Source of the DNA: Trachythela sp. YZ-2020
Lineage: Eukaryota > Cnidaria > Anthozoa > Malacalcyonacea > Clavulariidae
DNA length: 64,000 nt
Assembly (NCBI GenBank): GCA_016169945.1
Contig: JADLSH010000061.1
Location: 744,001 to 808,000, forward strand
Reading direction: 5' to 3'
The notes under the pieces: model-generated
Databases searched by the model: none
What the model saw: only the letters and a program-made list of their open reading frames with translations
What the model was told of the DNA's origin: nothing
Shown: in pieces, positions 1-12,400 of the stretch
Layout: the number at the start of each line of letters is the position of its first letter
How positions within the stretch are numbered: the first letter of the stretch is position 1
Program-made: the position numbers and the translations under genes

Positions 1-30
1 AACATGACCGGTCCATAAGGGTAACATGAC

Positions 31-348
31 TATGGCGTTCCGTTGCGGACAAAAATACGAGTTAAAATATTCAATTCGAAGTCGAATATTTTGGGATCGA
101 AGTCGGGAATACGATAATCGAAGTCCAAAATACGATATTCGAAGTCCAAAATACGATAATCGAAGTCCAAAATACGATATTCGAAGTCCAAAATCCGATA
201 GTCGAAGTCCAAAATACGATAATCGAAGTCGACTTTTTTTCATCGAAGTCGAGAGGAAGTGAAAAAATAATATTCGAGAGGATACGGAAGTTGTCAGGAT
301 GAAACCGGAAATAGGGATTTATTGCCTGGGGACAAAGTTCCGTAGGTA
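31..348 (+). repeat. left terminal inverted repeat (318 bp)
   Basis: This matches the reverse complement of 17927-18175 almost base for base, from TATGGCG to CGTAGGTA. The two ends differ mainly in the number of internal 21-bp units (about 5-6 here, about 3 at the right end). The transposase start codon lies 60 bp inside it. Confidence 0.9.
112..231 (+). repeat. 21-bp tandem repeat inside the left TIR
   Basis: CGAAGTCCAAAATACGAT-type units repeat every 21 bp, alternating AAT and ATT at the junction and so giving a 42-bp higher-order period. Fewer units are present in the right TIR at about 18044-18107. Such subterminal arrays are often transposase binding sites; that role is inferred. Confidence 0.8.
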
Positions 349-357
349 TATAAAAAG
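347..357 (+). promoter_or_regulatory. TATA box for the transposase gene
   Basis: TATATAAAAAG lies about 55 bp upstream of the ATG at 408 and exactly where the left TIR stops matching the right one. Position and sequence fit a core promoter; there is no expression evidence. Confidence 0.55.
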
Positions 358-407
358 GCTTGCATTTATGGCTATTCGCGGGTTATTTTTAAAATACGTA
401 CGCAAAA

Positions 408-2373
408 ATGGCGCAGCGATGGCTTCCAAATTTTGAAGATTTTTTTTACTCTTTGGGACGACTTATTGAAAATGCAGAGAGGCAGTTGCACTCTCAAACT
501 TGCTCGGAATACCTTATACGCCGTCTGGACGAGTACGAACGAACTGTATCGACTTTGCTATCAAGGCTAAACGAAACTTATCAAAATATGCCTGATGTAC
601 TTCGTTCTTTTCAAGACATCGAGTTTCTTCGAAATCGCTTGGGGGCACTGCGTCAAGAATTTGAAGGTCGATCCAACAATATGCAAGATGACAACTGTGA
701 AGAGGAATACAACTTGCGCAGTCGCCTAGAAAATACAAATGAAGGACGAGGACGGCCTAGGGTTGAGATTGCACAATCGCAGCTTGAAGCATTACACAAT
801 GCAGGAGGCTTTCGTTGGAATGATGTTGCGCGTATGTTACAAGTTTCAAGCAGAACATTGCGCCGACGAAGACACGAATTGGGCATGAGGGTTGAAGGAA
901 GAGAGTTCTCTGATATAAGTGATATCCAACTTGACAATGTTGTTCGAGAAGTGCTGCAGTCTACCCCGTCTGCAGGATTAAGGCTTGTTCAAGGATCACT
1001 TAGACAGCAAAGCCTTGTTGTTCAAAGATTAAGGGTACTTCAATCGTTAAGGAGAGTAGATCCAGTCGCTTCTACTTTACGAAATGCAAGGCAAATAATC
1101 CGAAGAAAGTATAACGTCAAAGCTCCAAATTCTTTGTGGCAAGTATAATTTCTTTATTTATACTTTTACTGTAATAGTTGGTTAGAGCTTTTGTTTGGGA
1201 TTGCAAATATATATGGTTCCATCCCCCCCCCCCTACCATCTAAGAAATTTTATTTTTCAAATATCTGACAGGATCAGCCTGTTGACATATACTGTACAGT
1301 AGGACGCTGTATTTAGTGATGGTTCACCATGTTGCAATTATAAGTAAGCAATTACTATTGTCATGAAAGAAACTGTTTTATGTTACTCTCGATTTCAATT
1401 TGCTTTTCAAAACTGACTTCCAATGTTTACTTGTAAATTCGAAATGTTCGTTGTAAAGTTCCAAAGTTTGTTTCGAAGTTCGTTCCGATGATTTACGAGT
1501 AAATGTGGGTACCCCAAAACTTTGTTACACACTCAAGCAACAGCAAAGTTTTGATACAGTGTCTGCACAAGAACTTAAGCTAAAAATGTTGGATTTTTTA
1601 TTCTAGGCACATAGATGGAAACCACAAACTAATTCAACCATACAGAATAGTTATCCATGGTGGTATTGATGGCTATTCACGTTTAGTTGTTTTCTTGCAA
1701 GAATCGACCAACAACGCCGCTGCGACTGTGTTGAAGCTATTTCATTCAGCAGTTGAGAGGTACAACCTACCATCTCGGGTTCGTTCCGATCTTGGTTTGG
1801 AAAACATTGAAGTGGGAAGATATATGCTTGAGCGAAGGGGGATTAATCGTGGAAGTATCATTACAGGCACATCTGTTCATAACCAACGCATTGAGCGACT
1901 TTGGCGTGACGCCAATAGAGTTATTGTTTCTCGGTTTCTGAATATTTTTTTATACCTCGAGGGGAATAATATGCTAGATCCATCCAATGAAATGCACTTG
2001 TTTGTCCTTCAATTTGTGTATCTAGACTTAATTAACAATGCATTGGATGGATTGTTCACAGTGGAACAATCATCCAGTGTCAACTGAATGCAATTTTTCA
2101 CCACAGCAGTTGTGGATCAGGGGTATGATAACTCAGAGCAGTTCATCATCTACCGCAGTACAAGATGTAGTGCATCCTTCAATTTCAGGCATTGATGAAG
2201 ATGGTCCTGTCCCAGAACAACAACAAAACTACCAAGTTGTGGTTCCTCAGTATTCAGTTAACATTACAGATGAGCAATTACATCATATTAGAAGAGAAAT
2301 TCAGGCAGTGAGCGACAATAATGGAATCACGCAATACATTACAGCTCTTAACATAGTAAGCTCTATTCTTTAA
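408..2373 (+). CDS. IS3EU-like DDE transposase, two exons, one frameshift
   Basis: Exon 1 (408-1138) encodes a basic N-terminal half with a helix-turn-helix-like stretch (WNDVARMLQVSSRTLRRRR, about residues 143-161). Exon 2 starts at 1607. Joining through a GC-AG intron restores LWHIDGNHK and so the first catalytic Asp (D247). The second Asp is in RSDLGLEN (D305) and the Glu in HNQRIERLW (E340), with 34 residues between the last two, as in IS3/integrase-type DD35E enzymes. At about 2055-2065 the reading frame slips by one base: LINNALDGLF is in one frame and QWNNHP...SPQQLW in the next. The C-terminal part ends at 2373. The catalytic core is complete, but the copy needs the slip to be an error or to be suppressed to make full-length protein. 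The closest relatives are integrase-core proteins common in cnidarian and fish genomes (family knowledge, not a search). Confidence 0.8.
1139..1606 (+). other. GC-AG intron in the transposase gene
   Basis: The donor is TG|GCAAGT and the acceptor TTCTAG|G. Only this non-canonical GC donor joins W244 in frame to HIDGNHK. The nearby GT (GTATAA at 1143) puts exon 2 out of frame, and the one at 1135 loses the conserved Trp. The intron has no other recognisable content. Confidence 0.7.
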
Positions 2374-2762
2374 TTAAAGCTGATACCAGTCATTCCAGGC
2401 ATTAAAATAAGTTTTATAAACCATACTTTTGAAAGATCTCACTAAAGTAAACTCCAGTGGCATATAAGCCGGGGTCATTTTTTTTGAGGGGCGAACGCCC
2501 TTCGGCGTGAGATACTCTGCCTCCCCCCCCTTCCAGGTAAGACTTTGTTCAATTTTGAAAACATTCAAGAAAGACATATTTAATGATCTCAAATATGGTC
2601 AATAGATCATACATGTAAACATTTTCCTCATTTCTTTCTCATCCTCAAGGACACTTATTTTGATTTACAAGGACACACTTTTGGTTCACAATGACACAAA
2701 GTGTGCAAAAAACACACTTATTAAAAATGCCTGGATTGAGCGATTACGAAAATATGCCAATA
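2374..2762 (+). other. non-coding stretch between transposase and Gypsy insertion
   Basis: It is AT-rich sequence with a small G/C hairpin-like patch around 2485-2535. No gene is recognised. Confidence 0.5.
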
Positions 2763-2766
2763 AGAC

Positions 2767-2915
2767 TGTTACCATAGGATATATAATGTTAGATATGTAT
2801 TGTAATGTATATGTAGGGGTAATGGAGGACACGAAGACAAGATGGCGGACATCACTATAAAAGCTAGTAATCTTGTACTTTTAGTTATTCTTTAATAAAT
2901 CCTATCCTGTTAACT
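2767..2915 (+). repeat. 5' LTR of Gypsy element
   Basis: It is identical over all 149 bp to 8384-8532. It starts TGTTACC and ends TTAACT rather than the usual CA. A TATA box (TATAAAA, 2856-2862) and a poly(A) signal (AATAAA, 2894-2899) fit an LTR promoter and terminator. Confidence 0.93.
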
Positions 2916-2932
2916 TGGAGTCAGGAGTCAGT

Positions 2933-4357
2933 ATGTCAAAAACTAAACCCCCAAAGTTAGATTTGGGTGCCTTTGAAGACAAGAGAGAATCAGTTGAGTT
3001 GTGGCTAGATCAATTTAACGACTGGTGTGTATTGCAAGGATTCAGAGACACAGCAAAACCTACAACCGATCCAGCTCATTGGAAAAGTGCACATCATGCC
3101 TCGGAGATAAGTGCGTTCAGACTGGCGTTACCTCTCGATGTTTTGAGAATGGTTAAATCGACTATTGTACCGACTATGGCCACAACGAGTGACGAAAATA
3201 ATAGAGATACGTTCATTGGTAATCCATGGTTATGGCAAAGAAAGTTGCTTTTTCATTATGCGGGTCAAGACACGGTACTCGCTGAGAGAATGAATTTTAT
3301 CGAGACTTGCAAGCAAAAACCTCATTAGTCTGTTGCTGAATTTGAAGCACGGTGCAAATATCATGGTTCTAAATGTGAATACAACAAAATGGCGAATCCT
3401 GAACAAGAACTTATTCGAGACAGATTTGTGACTGGAATTTACAACGATAAACTGAGAGCAGAACTTTTGCGGCATAGAAAAGATGATGGCTCAATAGCAA
3501 CCCTTGCTGAAGTGGTTAACAAAGCGAAAGCTTGGGAGGCAGCTAACAATATTAACACTAAAGTTATGGAGGCACAACATACTGATGAGCAAGTGAATTA
3601 TACATTCAGAAAACAACGACAAAATTCTACTGATGAACAGACATTTAAGAAAGGAAAAAAGTGTGGGTATTGTGGCCGAAATGAAACTCATAATAGGCGA
3701 ACATGTTCAGCTGGTAAACCCGGAGTTTACTGCAGAAACTGTTATGGAGCCAATCATTTTGCAATTGTTTGTCGAAGCCCTAAAGATCATTTTAAAAGAC
3801 AATGGATGGCTAAAAGGAAAGACAGTCAGGTAAATAGCCAAATTAATGTTTTGGATAATTCGTCTGATACTGATGAAGGGGAACAGTCAAATTATTATGC
3901 AATGTCTTTAGACAGTCAATGTGAATCAATTCATGATGTTTCAGGAAAGAAATCACCAAAAAAACTGTTCACATCCTTATCATTGTCTAGTAAAGGTAAT
4001 AAGTTCAAAAGAGTTCCTTTTCAAGTTGACACTGCGGCGACTTGTAATACAATGCCACTAGACATGTATCGAAAATTTGGGGGTGTCAGTAGTTTAAGGC
4101 CAACAAAGTCAACATTATTCTCATATTGTGGCCATTCAATAAAGCCGTTAGGAACTATCACCTTGCTATGTGAAGCACCAAAGAAGTTTGAATTTATAAC
4201 TTTTCAAGTTGTCGATGATAAGGACATACAAGGTAAGCCAGCCTTGCTTGGGGTTTCCGACTCTATTAAATTGGGACTTATCAAGTATGACAAAGCAAGA
4301 GTACGCATGGGAAGTGATAAGAAATCCACAGTAATAACTGATAGAGCAGAACATTTA
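2933..4357 (+). pseudogene. gag: Gypsy Gag with zinc knuckles and protease, interrupted
   Basis: The Gag start MSKTKPPKLDL leads into a capsid-like region. A TAG at 3326-3328 stops the frame. The same frame then continues without a shift through MANPEQELIRDRF to two Cys-rich knuckles (CGYCGR..., CRNCYGANHFAIVC) and an aspartic protease signature (VDTAAT). The coding match ends at about 4357, where unrelated GC-rich sequence begins. Gag packages RNA and the protease matures the polyprotein. A single in-frame stop with no other damage could be a recent mutation or a readthrough site; nothing distinguishes these here. Confidence 0.85.
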
Positions 4358-5300
4358 ATCCCCGAGCCGGCGCGAAGCGCCGTGCGAGGGTACTAATTCC
4401 GCTCGGTTATTTGCACCCGGGTATGTGAAAACATTGTGGAATGCAAAGTCACCCACCATTTTTTTTTGTCATGGACGGTTTTTTAAGTTATGCGCATGCG
4501 CGAGTTAAAGCCGAGAGAAAACTGGTAACTAGCAACATCATGATTGGCTAAGACAACGATTTTGTTTTTATATGCATTATACGTCAGAAAAATAACTGCC
4601 ATTTTGGCATTTTATTTTTGGCATTTATATTTTATAATGTATTTATATCATGGATTAAATATGAAAACTTTTTTCAAAATTGTACTCTGGAGTCGAGACA
4701 TATTACAAGATAATTTTTTTAGAGGGCTTTCACTTACTAAAGTCAATAAGAAAAGCAGTCGAAAAGCCGAGAAAAGACAGAATTTTCGAGTTTTAAAGCG
4801 TTTTAAACGGTTTGCAGTTTTGCCGTCAATTGTCATGCACTATAGTTTGTGGTTTTGAAATTGCGTAGTTCATCCTGTGTGGTCGGCAATACAACATTGT
4901 TTTAGTATTAATTCAAATGCGTTATATAGAAAAGAAACAACATATTTTATCTAAAAAACTTCATAGTATAAAAGTTGGAGTTTTATGACAATTTCAAAAC
5001 GTTTTGTGAGACGTGTAAGATTGAATTTTACAGTAAATCAAAGCCAAAGAAAAACACAATATAACATACCTACTTTATATAGTTGGGCAATTGGTAATTT
5101 TATTGTTAAAAGTAAAAATAATATCACAGTTTGTACAGAAAAGAAATATAGAGTATTTAAAATACAATGTTCGCTTGCGTGTTACCATGGTTACAGTAAA
5201 CGATTTAGTACTTCATGTTACAATATCTTTTGGGTTGTTCGGGAGAATAATTATTTGGTTCTAATGGCGAGGGGTTACTGCATGAATGTATTTCTAGTTA
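4358..5300 (+). mobile_element. foreign insert splitting protease from reverse transcriptase
   Basis: Gypsy coding similarity stops after the protease and resumes at GLTEDQFLKRY (about 5330). Between lies about 0.95 kb of non-coding DNA starting with a G/C-rich inverted motif. The outer ends look like weak inverted repeats (TAATCCCCGAGCC near 4358; the reverse complement of GGCGAGGGGTTA near 5267-5278). I see no clear target duplication, so the type of element is unknown. Confidence 0.55.
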
Positions 5301-8250
5301 AGAATAATGACTGTGTTATGTCCTGTAATGTAAGGGATGGTCTCACAGAAGATCAATTCTTAAAGAGATATTCTGAAGCCTTTACTGGTCTGGGAAACCT
5401 GGGTAAGCCTGTCTCATTTGTGCTTGATCCTAAAGTCCAGCCTGTGCATGCCCCAATACACAGAATCCCTGTTGCGAAGCGAGAGGGAGTAAAAAAGAAG
5501 TTAGATGAAATGGTTGCATCAAACAAACTTTTAAAGGTTGAAGAACCCACTGATTGGTGCTCTAATATGACTGTTGTTGAGAAAGTAAAAGAAAGTGGTG
5601 AAGTCAAAACCAGGATTTGTTTGGATCCAAGTCAAACAGTGAATAAAGCCATTATGAGGCCTAAGTATGCAATTCCAACTTTACAGGAACTTTTACCTGA
5701 ACTAAGCTTAAAAACGTATAAGTGTTTTACTATAGTTGATGCATTAGATGGCTTTACCCAAGTAAAGTTGGATGAAGAGTCGAGTTTTACCACCACCATG
5801 CAAACCCCCTGGGGGCGTTATAGGTGGCTTCGCCTGCCTTATGGTATATCCTCTGCGCCAGAGGAATTTCAACGACGAATACATGAAGCGTTAGATGGTT
5901 TACCCGGTGTTTTCAGCATTGCCGATGATATGTTGATATATGGCCTTGGTAATTCTCCAGAGGAGGCTGAAATTTCTCATGATAAACATTTGAATCTCTT
6001 TATGCAAATGGTTCTTGAAAGAAATTTGAAATTAAATCCTACTAAGGTCCAGTTTAAAATGAGAAGAATCGGATTTATGGGCCATATTATTACAGAAGAT
6101 GGTATTTTACCTGACCCAAACAAGGTAAAATCTATAGTTGAGATGCCTACTCCTGATGACAAGCGTTCAGTTCAGAGATTTCTTGGCATGGTCAACTATT
6201 TACATTCATTTTGTCCATCACTTTCTGATGTGGTCAATCCTCTGCGAAATTTGACAAGAACTGATGTTCAGTTTGTGTGGTCAGGAGCACATGAAGAGGC
6301 ATTTCAAAAAGCTAAGGCACTGATTGTAGATGCACCCTGTTTGGCATATTTTGACTACAAAAAACCTATTGTACTTCAAGTTGATGCATCAGAAACCGGT
6401 CTAGGTGGGGCAATGCTCCAGCCCGCAGGTCTTGGTAAGCACCAGCCTGTTGCTTACACCTCATCCACTATGCGTCCAAATGAAGTGTTATGGGCACAAA
6501 TTGAGAAAGAAACTTTGGCCATTTGTGCGGCATGTGAAAAATGGGATCTTTGGTTGTATGGTAAACAAATAACAATACATACAGATCATCAGCCTCTTGA
6601 AACCATCTTTAAAAAGCCTCTTGCTAAGGCACCTAGGAGGCTGCAACGGTTGTTGATGAGGTTGCAAAGATATGACATCAACGTTGTTTATAAGAAGGGT
6701 TCCAGTTTAGTTTTGGCGGATACTTTATCAAGAGCGCCCCTATCTACTACAGATGCTAGAAAGCAGAATAACTTTGATGTGTTTAGGTTGGAAGTTGAGC
6801 GACTTGACACCTTGCCTAACCCACAGCTTTTACCAAAGACATCCACAGATTTACAAGCTGCAACAACGAAAGACCCTGATTTGGTTCAGTTGGCGAAAGC
6901 AATTTCATCTGGATGGCCAGACGAAAAGTCTCAGCTTCCAGGTTGTATAAAGCCATACTGGTGTTTCCGAGATGAAATGTCTGTCCATAATGGTATAATA
7001 TATCGTGGAAAACAAGCTGTTATTCCAACGTCCATGTACAAAGAAATGCTGGCAAAGATCCACGCATCACATGCAGGTGCAGAAAGTAACATTCGAATGG
7101 TAAAGGATATTATTTACTGGCCTGGAATGCAGACTGCAATTAAGGATATGTGTCAGAATTGTGGACGATGTGCCCAATTTGGAAGAGAGAATTCTAAAGA
7201 ACCCATGAAGTCACAGCCTGTTCCACAGTATCCTTGGCAGTTTGTAAGTCAGGATTTAATGGAGTTCGAGTCAAGTAACTACCTGGTCACAGTTGATCAT
7301 TATTCTGATTTTATTGAACTTGATGAGTTAGACAACACGCTGTCATCGACGATTATTAAACATTCCAAATCACATTTTTCTCGTCATGGTATTCCAGAAA
7401 TACTTCTTTCAGATAATGGACCCCAGTATATCAGCACTGAATTTGCTGCGTTCTGTGACCTGCATGGTATAACCCATATCACTTCTTCCCCATATTGGCC
7501 AAAGGGTAATGGAAAAGCGGAGTCAGCCGTGAAGATAGTCAAAGCATTTATGAAAAAGTGTACTGATATTCAACTAGCCTTGCTGCTCTATAGAAATACG
7601 CCACAAGAGGGACATACGCTAAGTCCAGCACAGAGGAGTATGGGTCGAAGGACAAGACTTAATATTCCAGTAACCTCAGAGTTGCTTGTCCCTGATAAAG
7701 GCATATCAAAGTTGGTGCAGTTAGAAATCAATCTCAAGAAACAAAAGGCAAAGAAGTTTTATGATAGAACGGCGTCGGATGAACATCCAGATGTTCCAAT
7801 TGGAAATTATGTTTACAGTAAACCAATCCCTCGTAACAAATCGAGTCCGTGGCAGTTTGGTAAAGTTACAAGTACGCCTACCGTAAGGTCTTATGTAATA
7901 AGTACTGCAAAGGGTACTGTACGGAGAAATCGAGCTCAAGTTCCCCTGCCGCCCCACCTCCACCTCAAGAGAAGAAAAGTGATTTTCCAAGTTTTCAAAA
8001 TTTTCCTGCACCCGAGGCTGAAAAGATAGAAAGACGAAGTTATTCACAGATTTTAGATAAACAGTGCGGAGTACCCACAGTGTTAAGACAAGCGCAGGTA
8101 ATCCCTGACAATGTGACTTCTCCAAATACTGAGTTGAGTTTGTCAAGTACTGAACCTAATCCTTCCACTCTTGAATCTGGTGAGACTATGTACAAAACAA
8201 GATATGGTCGAGTAGTTAAACCGCCCAAGATTTTTGATCCTTCTGGGTGA
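5301..8250 (+). pseudogene. pol: Gypsy Pol: reverse transcriptase, RNase H, integrase
   Basis: RT motifs: DALDGFTQVKLDE, LPYGISSAPEEFQ and the catalytic box IADDMLIYG. RNase H: QVDASETGLGG through TDHQPLETIF. Integrase: HH-CC zinc domain (HASHAG...CQNCGRC), then catalytic Asp (SQDLMEF), Asp (LSDNGPQY) and Glu (GKAESAVK). All catalytic residues are visible. The frame is open to about 7940, where a slip separates the integrase tail from the last 80-100 codons, which end GRVVKPPKIFDPSG and a stop at 8250. The N-terminal ~105 codons of the long open frame (4985-5300) belong to the foreign insert, not to Pol. Confidence 0.9.
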
Positions 8251-8383
8251 GTCTTCGATAGAACAATATAGAGTACTGTAGTTTGGTTGTTTAACCATTT
8301 TCTTTGTTGAACTTTAGTTAGATTTAAAACATTTTCAAAAAAAAAAATAAACGAACATTTTTTTTTCAATGAACAGGGGGGGA

Positions 8384-8532
8384 TGTTACCATAGGATATA
8401 TAATGTTAGATATGTATTGTAATGTATATGTAGGGGTAATGGAGGACACGAAGACAAGATGGCGGACATCACTATAAAAGCTAGTAATCTTGTACTTTTA
8501 GTTATTCTTTAATAAATCCTATCCTGTTAACT
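8384..8532 (+). repeat. 3' LTR of Gypsy element
   Basis: It is identical to the 5' LTR. It is preceded by the purine tract GAACAGGGGGGGA and followed by the target duplication AGAC. Confidence 0.93.
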
Positions 8533-8545
8533 AGACCATCTCTAA

Positions 8546-8693
8546 TGCCGGTTTTCCACTTGCGAATTTTTTCGTGCGAAGCGAATTTTTCATTTGTCTT
8601 TCGTCTCTCAACTGGAACCATGTGGAACTAATTGGATAAAGACAAAAGAAAAATTCGCTTCGCGCGAAAAAAATCGCAAGTGGAAAACCGCCT
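8546..8693. mobile_element. Harbinger-type MITE (148 bp foldback)
   Basis: The arms read GGTTTTCCACTTGCGA... and pair along most of their length. The 3-bp direct repeat TAA flanks it (8543-8545, 8694-8696), as expected for PIF/Harbinger. It has no coding capacity. Confidence 0.75.
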
Positions 8694-8718
8694 TAACACT
8701 TGACATGAGCAAACAATA

Positions 8719-9269
8719 CAGGGATGGATCCACCGGGGGGGTGCAAATTTGAACAATTTCCCGATCAAATGCAAGGCTATTGTCATTGTTCGAACAAAAA
8801 TTATATTATGAGACAAAATAAGAGACAGTAATTTGAGACTTTGAGTAATAACTAATAACATGGTGATAAGTGAATAACAATTCAAAATATAGTCAATCAC
8901 GACTAGCAACTTCCTGCAGTCACTACAGTGCAATTCGACGTGGCTTTTCATTAAAAATCATTAAAAATCATTAAAAATCCCAATATTTTGTGTAGATTCA
9001 AACGTAGTGAGTAGTCAGACCACAGAATAGAGACTAACCAGAAGTCCAACTCTGTTGTTCAAATATCAGAAATCCGTCGCCCAGATTGCAGGAAATGCCA
9101 TTTCCGAGGTTCTAGAATTCAAAAATGATGGGCTTCAAAAATGGGGGTGATGCCGCCGTACCCCCCTAGCAAGGACGCGCCAAAGGCGCGTGTCGCGACT
9201 TCGGCGCGAAACACCTAACTAAATCACCCCTGGCACCCCCCCTATCAAATCATGCTGGATCCATCCCTG
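8719..9269. mobile_element. hAT-type MITE (551 bp)
   Basis: The ends are CAGGGATGGATCC and its reverse complement. A perfect 8-bp duplication AAACAATA (8711-8718, 9270-9277) and CAGGG termini are hAT hallmarks. The interior is non-coding with G/C runs. Confidence 0.85.
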
Positions 9270-9475
9270 AAACAATATAGAATGTAATAATTTAAAACAC
9301 AACGTGCTTATAGACATAGTGGTCTTTCCCTGCCAACAAAACTATAACAATAAAAAGCAATTATAAACTCTATGACTGCATGTGACAATTGATTGGAAAT
9401 AGATTGCACATTTGCACCCAAGTGATTGTATAAATAACATGTTGCATCTGGATTCAAGAAAGAGGGTTACGAAAA

Positions 9476-12400
9476 TCAGCACGAAGTGAATTCTTTTCCT
9501 TCTTGCCGAATTGCTGCAGACATGCTTGAGTTAAATGACTCTTGGTCAAGAGTCCCTAGCATCGCAGGCAGACATAGCTTCATTAAGCATGTAGAGGCAA
9601 ATATCGATGTCGACGTCGAATTGACCTCCAAAACAACACGTGTAAATGGCACTGAGCTGATGCCAGTAATGAATTTTAACAAGCTTTCCAATTCTAAAAA
9701 GATATAAAATTATATTAAAATGCGGCTGACTCTTCTGCCTCTTCGGAACTGTAAAAACTTGCATTAATGGGACCAATCCCCTATTAAACTAAATTTTGAA
9801 CTGGGACTAGGAAAATTCATTAATTCAGTAACGGCTGTATACAGGCTATTTAATAGGGGATTGGTCCATTAACTCATAGTTAGTATTAAATCAACTACAG
9901 TATAATAATAATAATCTTTTTTTAATATCCATCTTTAGTTAAAAAATACAATGGATTTACAGCTGTAAGAATAATTTCTATACAATAATATATGATATGT
10001 ACAAAACTATAAAAATGGTTAAATTATTAATTGTTTATTAGTATATAGAATAATCTATCGTCTAATTGCATGGTTCTAATAATCATGTTATCAAATAATC
10101 TATCGTCTAATTGGATCATACTTATTTAAAAGAGCAATTGCCCTTGGGATAAAAGATTGTTCGTGTCTTTTGGTGTGTGATATTGGGTATGGAATACTAG
10201 TGTTTCTTCTCAGATCATGAGTATGAGATGTTGGCAAAGGGATAAACTTATGACAGGGGTGGGTAGCATCAATTTGAATTCGTTTCAGTTCCTCCAAAGC
10301 AACATCGTTTCTTCTTTCTCGTAATGATTTTAAATTATCCTAGGGATTCCAAGTATTTTAGACATCTGTTTTGCGTACTCTCAATTTCGTCCGCAAGATA
10401 TTCTGGCAGACCGCCCCAAATTGCTGCTCCATATTCTAGCACAGATCTTATCTTCGTCTGATAGCATGTGAGGCCAACTTCTTGTGGTAATTTGGCTGTG
10501 CGGCATTCTCTCAGACTGAATATACGTTTATTTGCTTTCTTTACCATTTCTTCTACGTGACGGTTCCATTTTAGATTGTCCTGATGCCACACTCCAAGTA
10601 ACTTATATGAGCTAACTCTTTCTATATTCACGCTATCCATAACAAGCGGAGCTGGTTCTGGGATCGCATTACTAAAACAAATCCACATATCTTTGGTTTT
10701 TTGGGAGTTTATCTTCATCTTGTTCTCAGTGGCCCATTTTTGCGATGCGTCAAGAACGTCTTGCATATGACTTGTTGTCTCTTGTGCAACAACCTCATCT
10801 TGTGTACAATCGTCTGCGTATTTACAGGTGTTTATAGATAGATGATCTGGAACAGAATTTTCAAAGTCGTTCACATATACATTAAAGAGCGAGGGGGAGA
10901 TAACAGAGCCCTGAGGGACTCCAGCAGGACACGATTTTGTCGATGATAGTGTTCCCACAAGATTGACCTGTTGACTCCTGCCTTCCAAAAAACTTCGCGT
11001 CCAGAGCCAGAAACCTTTTGTCACATTCATTTTCGCTAATTTCATTAACAAAATGCCGTGATCCACAAGGTCGAAAGCCTTGCGGAAGTCTATGAACAAG
11101 GCATGTACTCCATTCTTGTTATCACGTAAATTATCTGTGACATTGAACCAGTTCTGTGAGATGCAGGTTAATGCAGATACCGTCGATCGTTCACCAGTGA
11201 ATGCATGTTGGCTATCATTTATCTTCAGGTCAATATTGTTCAGTTTAAGTTGTAGCTTTTCCAGGATTTTCGCCATTTGAGGGAGTATTGAGATTTGACG
11301 AAAGTCAGTTTCGATGTTGGTTGGGGGACGCACTTTAGGAACTGGAGTAACCAATGCATGTTTATATATAGTTGGATATTTGCATTGTGATATGCTGCTA
11401 CAAATGATATCGTGCACAACGGGGGAAAGTTCTTCGTGAAATCGTTTAAGAAACCAAGCTGGGATATTATCTGATCCGGTAGTATGATTAAAGTACCAAC
11501 GTCTTAGTTAATATTAGAAACATTTAGTAGTATATTAGGCACCCTGGAAATATTTTTAGAGGAACATAGTAGGGTGCACCTAGCACCTTGTCTCATTATC
11601 ACCTAAGTCATACGTAATGCAAACTGCAGTTACATACCCTGTTGACTAGCATCATTTATAAAACTTGCTAGCATTGCGTACATTGTGGCATCTTCCGGCT
11701 TGAAGACAATACTTTGCAACACAGCAGATGCGCTCACAGCATTCTCATTGTGTAGGAAAACTTCCTCAAACTGGCTAGGGTTTTTCCTAATTTCTTCAAG
11801 GATTCCTAGCGTCTGGAGACCCTTTGCAAAATTGTCTAGCATGACAGCTCTCTTCACAAGCACATGATAGGACACCATGGCTTCAGCAATGGCAATGCTG
11901 TTGTCAACCTATAGGTGAGAAAGCAAATGTTTAATTTGTAATTACAAAATATTACAGACTGTTAGGCTTGAAAGTTCAGTGACACAGTAAGGCATGTCAC
12001 AAGCGAGGATACAATGCAATTAAGGGAGTGGTCACAATTAAGGGAGCAGTCATTATATGTACTATTTATTTCCATCAAAGGGGGGTTGGAAAATTTACCT
12101 CCAATGTTCAAGGGGGGGTTGAAAATGTTTTTATCAGCATTTTCCCATTTGCCGACACCCATGCACCCCCCCCCCCCCATAAATGATGACCACTCCCTAA
12201 ACAAAATGGATTTTTCAGAGTGCATATGCTGCAGTAGGCATTTGGCAGTATGGGGTAGATACTAGAACTGTACATACATTCGGTAAGGTTACCAATCCAC
12301 TATCTTGGAGAACATTTAGGAATGGTTCACATGAATTCAATTCTTGGAGTTCATCATTTTCCTTAGCTGATATCAACTATATATATAACAAATTATATAA

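Larger units (their letters stand above)
2767..8532 (+). mobile_element. Ty3/Gypsy LTR retrotransposon nested in the IS3EU-like element
   Basis: Two identical 149-bp LTRs are flanked by the 4-bp direct repeat AGAC (2763-2766 and 8533-8536). The internal order is Gag, zinc knuckles, protease, reverse transcriptase, RNase H, integrase, the Gypsy order (integrase last). There is no env and no chromodomain. A candidate primer-binding site starts TGGAGTCAGGAGTC at 2916 and a purine tract lies at 8371-8383. Identical LTRs mean a very recent insertion, yet this copy has a Gag stop codon, a foreign insert before RT and a frame slip near the C-terminus of Pol, so it was probably mobilised in trans or broken soon after. 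Mag-like affiliation is inferred from the RT and the small size. Confidence 0.93.

Noticed and set aside
112..231. CRISPR-like array
   Set aside because: Units are adjacent 21-mers without spacers, in an animal transposon end.
26..262. 78-codon frame with RSPKYDN repeats
   Set aside because: It lies across the target duplication and TIR and is only the 21-bp terminal repeat translated.
4985..5300. N-terminal extension of the long Pol frame
   Set aside because: It is translated foreign insert; similarity to Gypsy Pol begins after about 5300.
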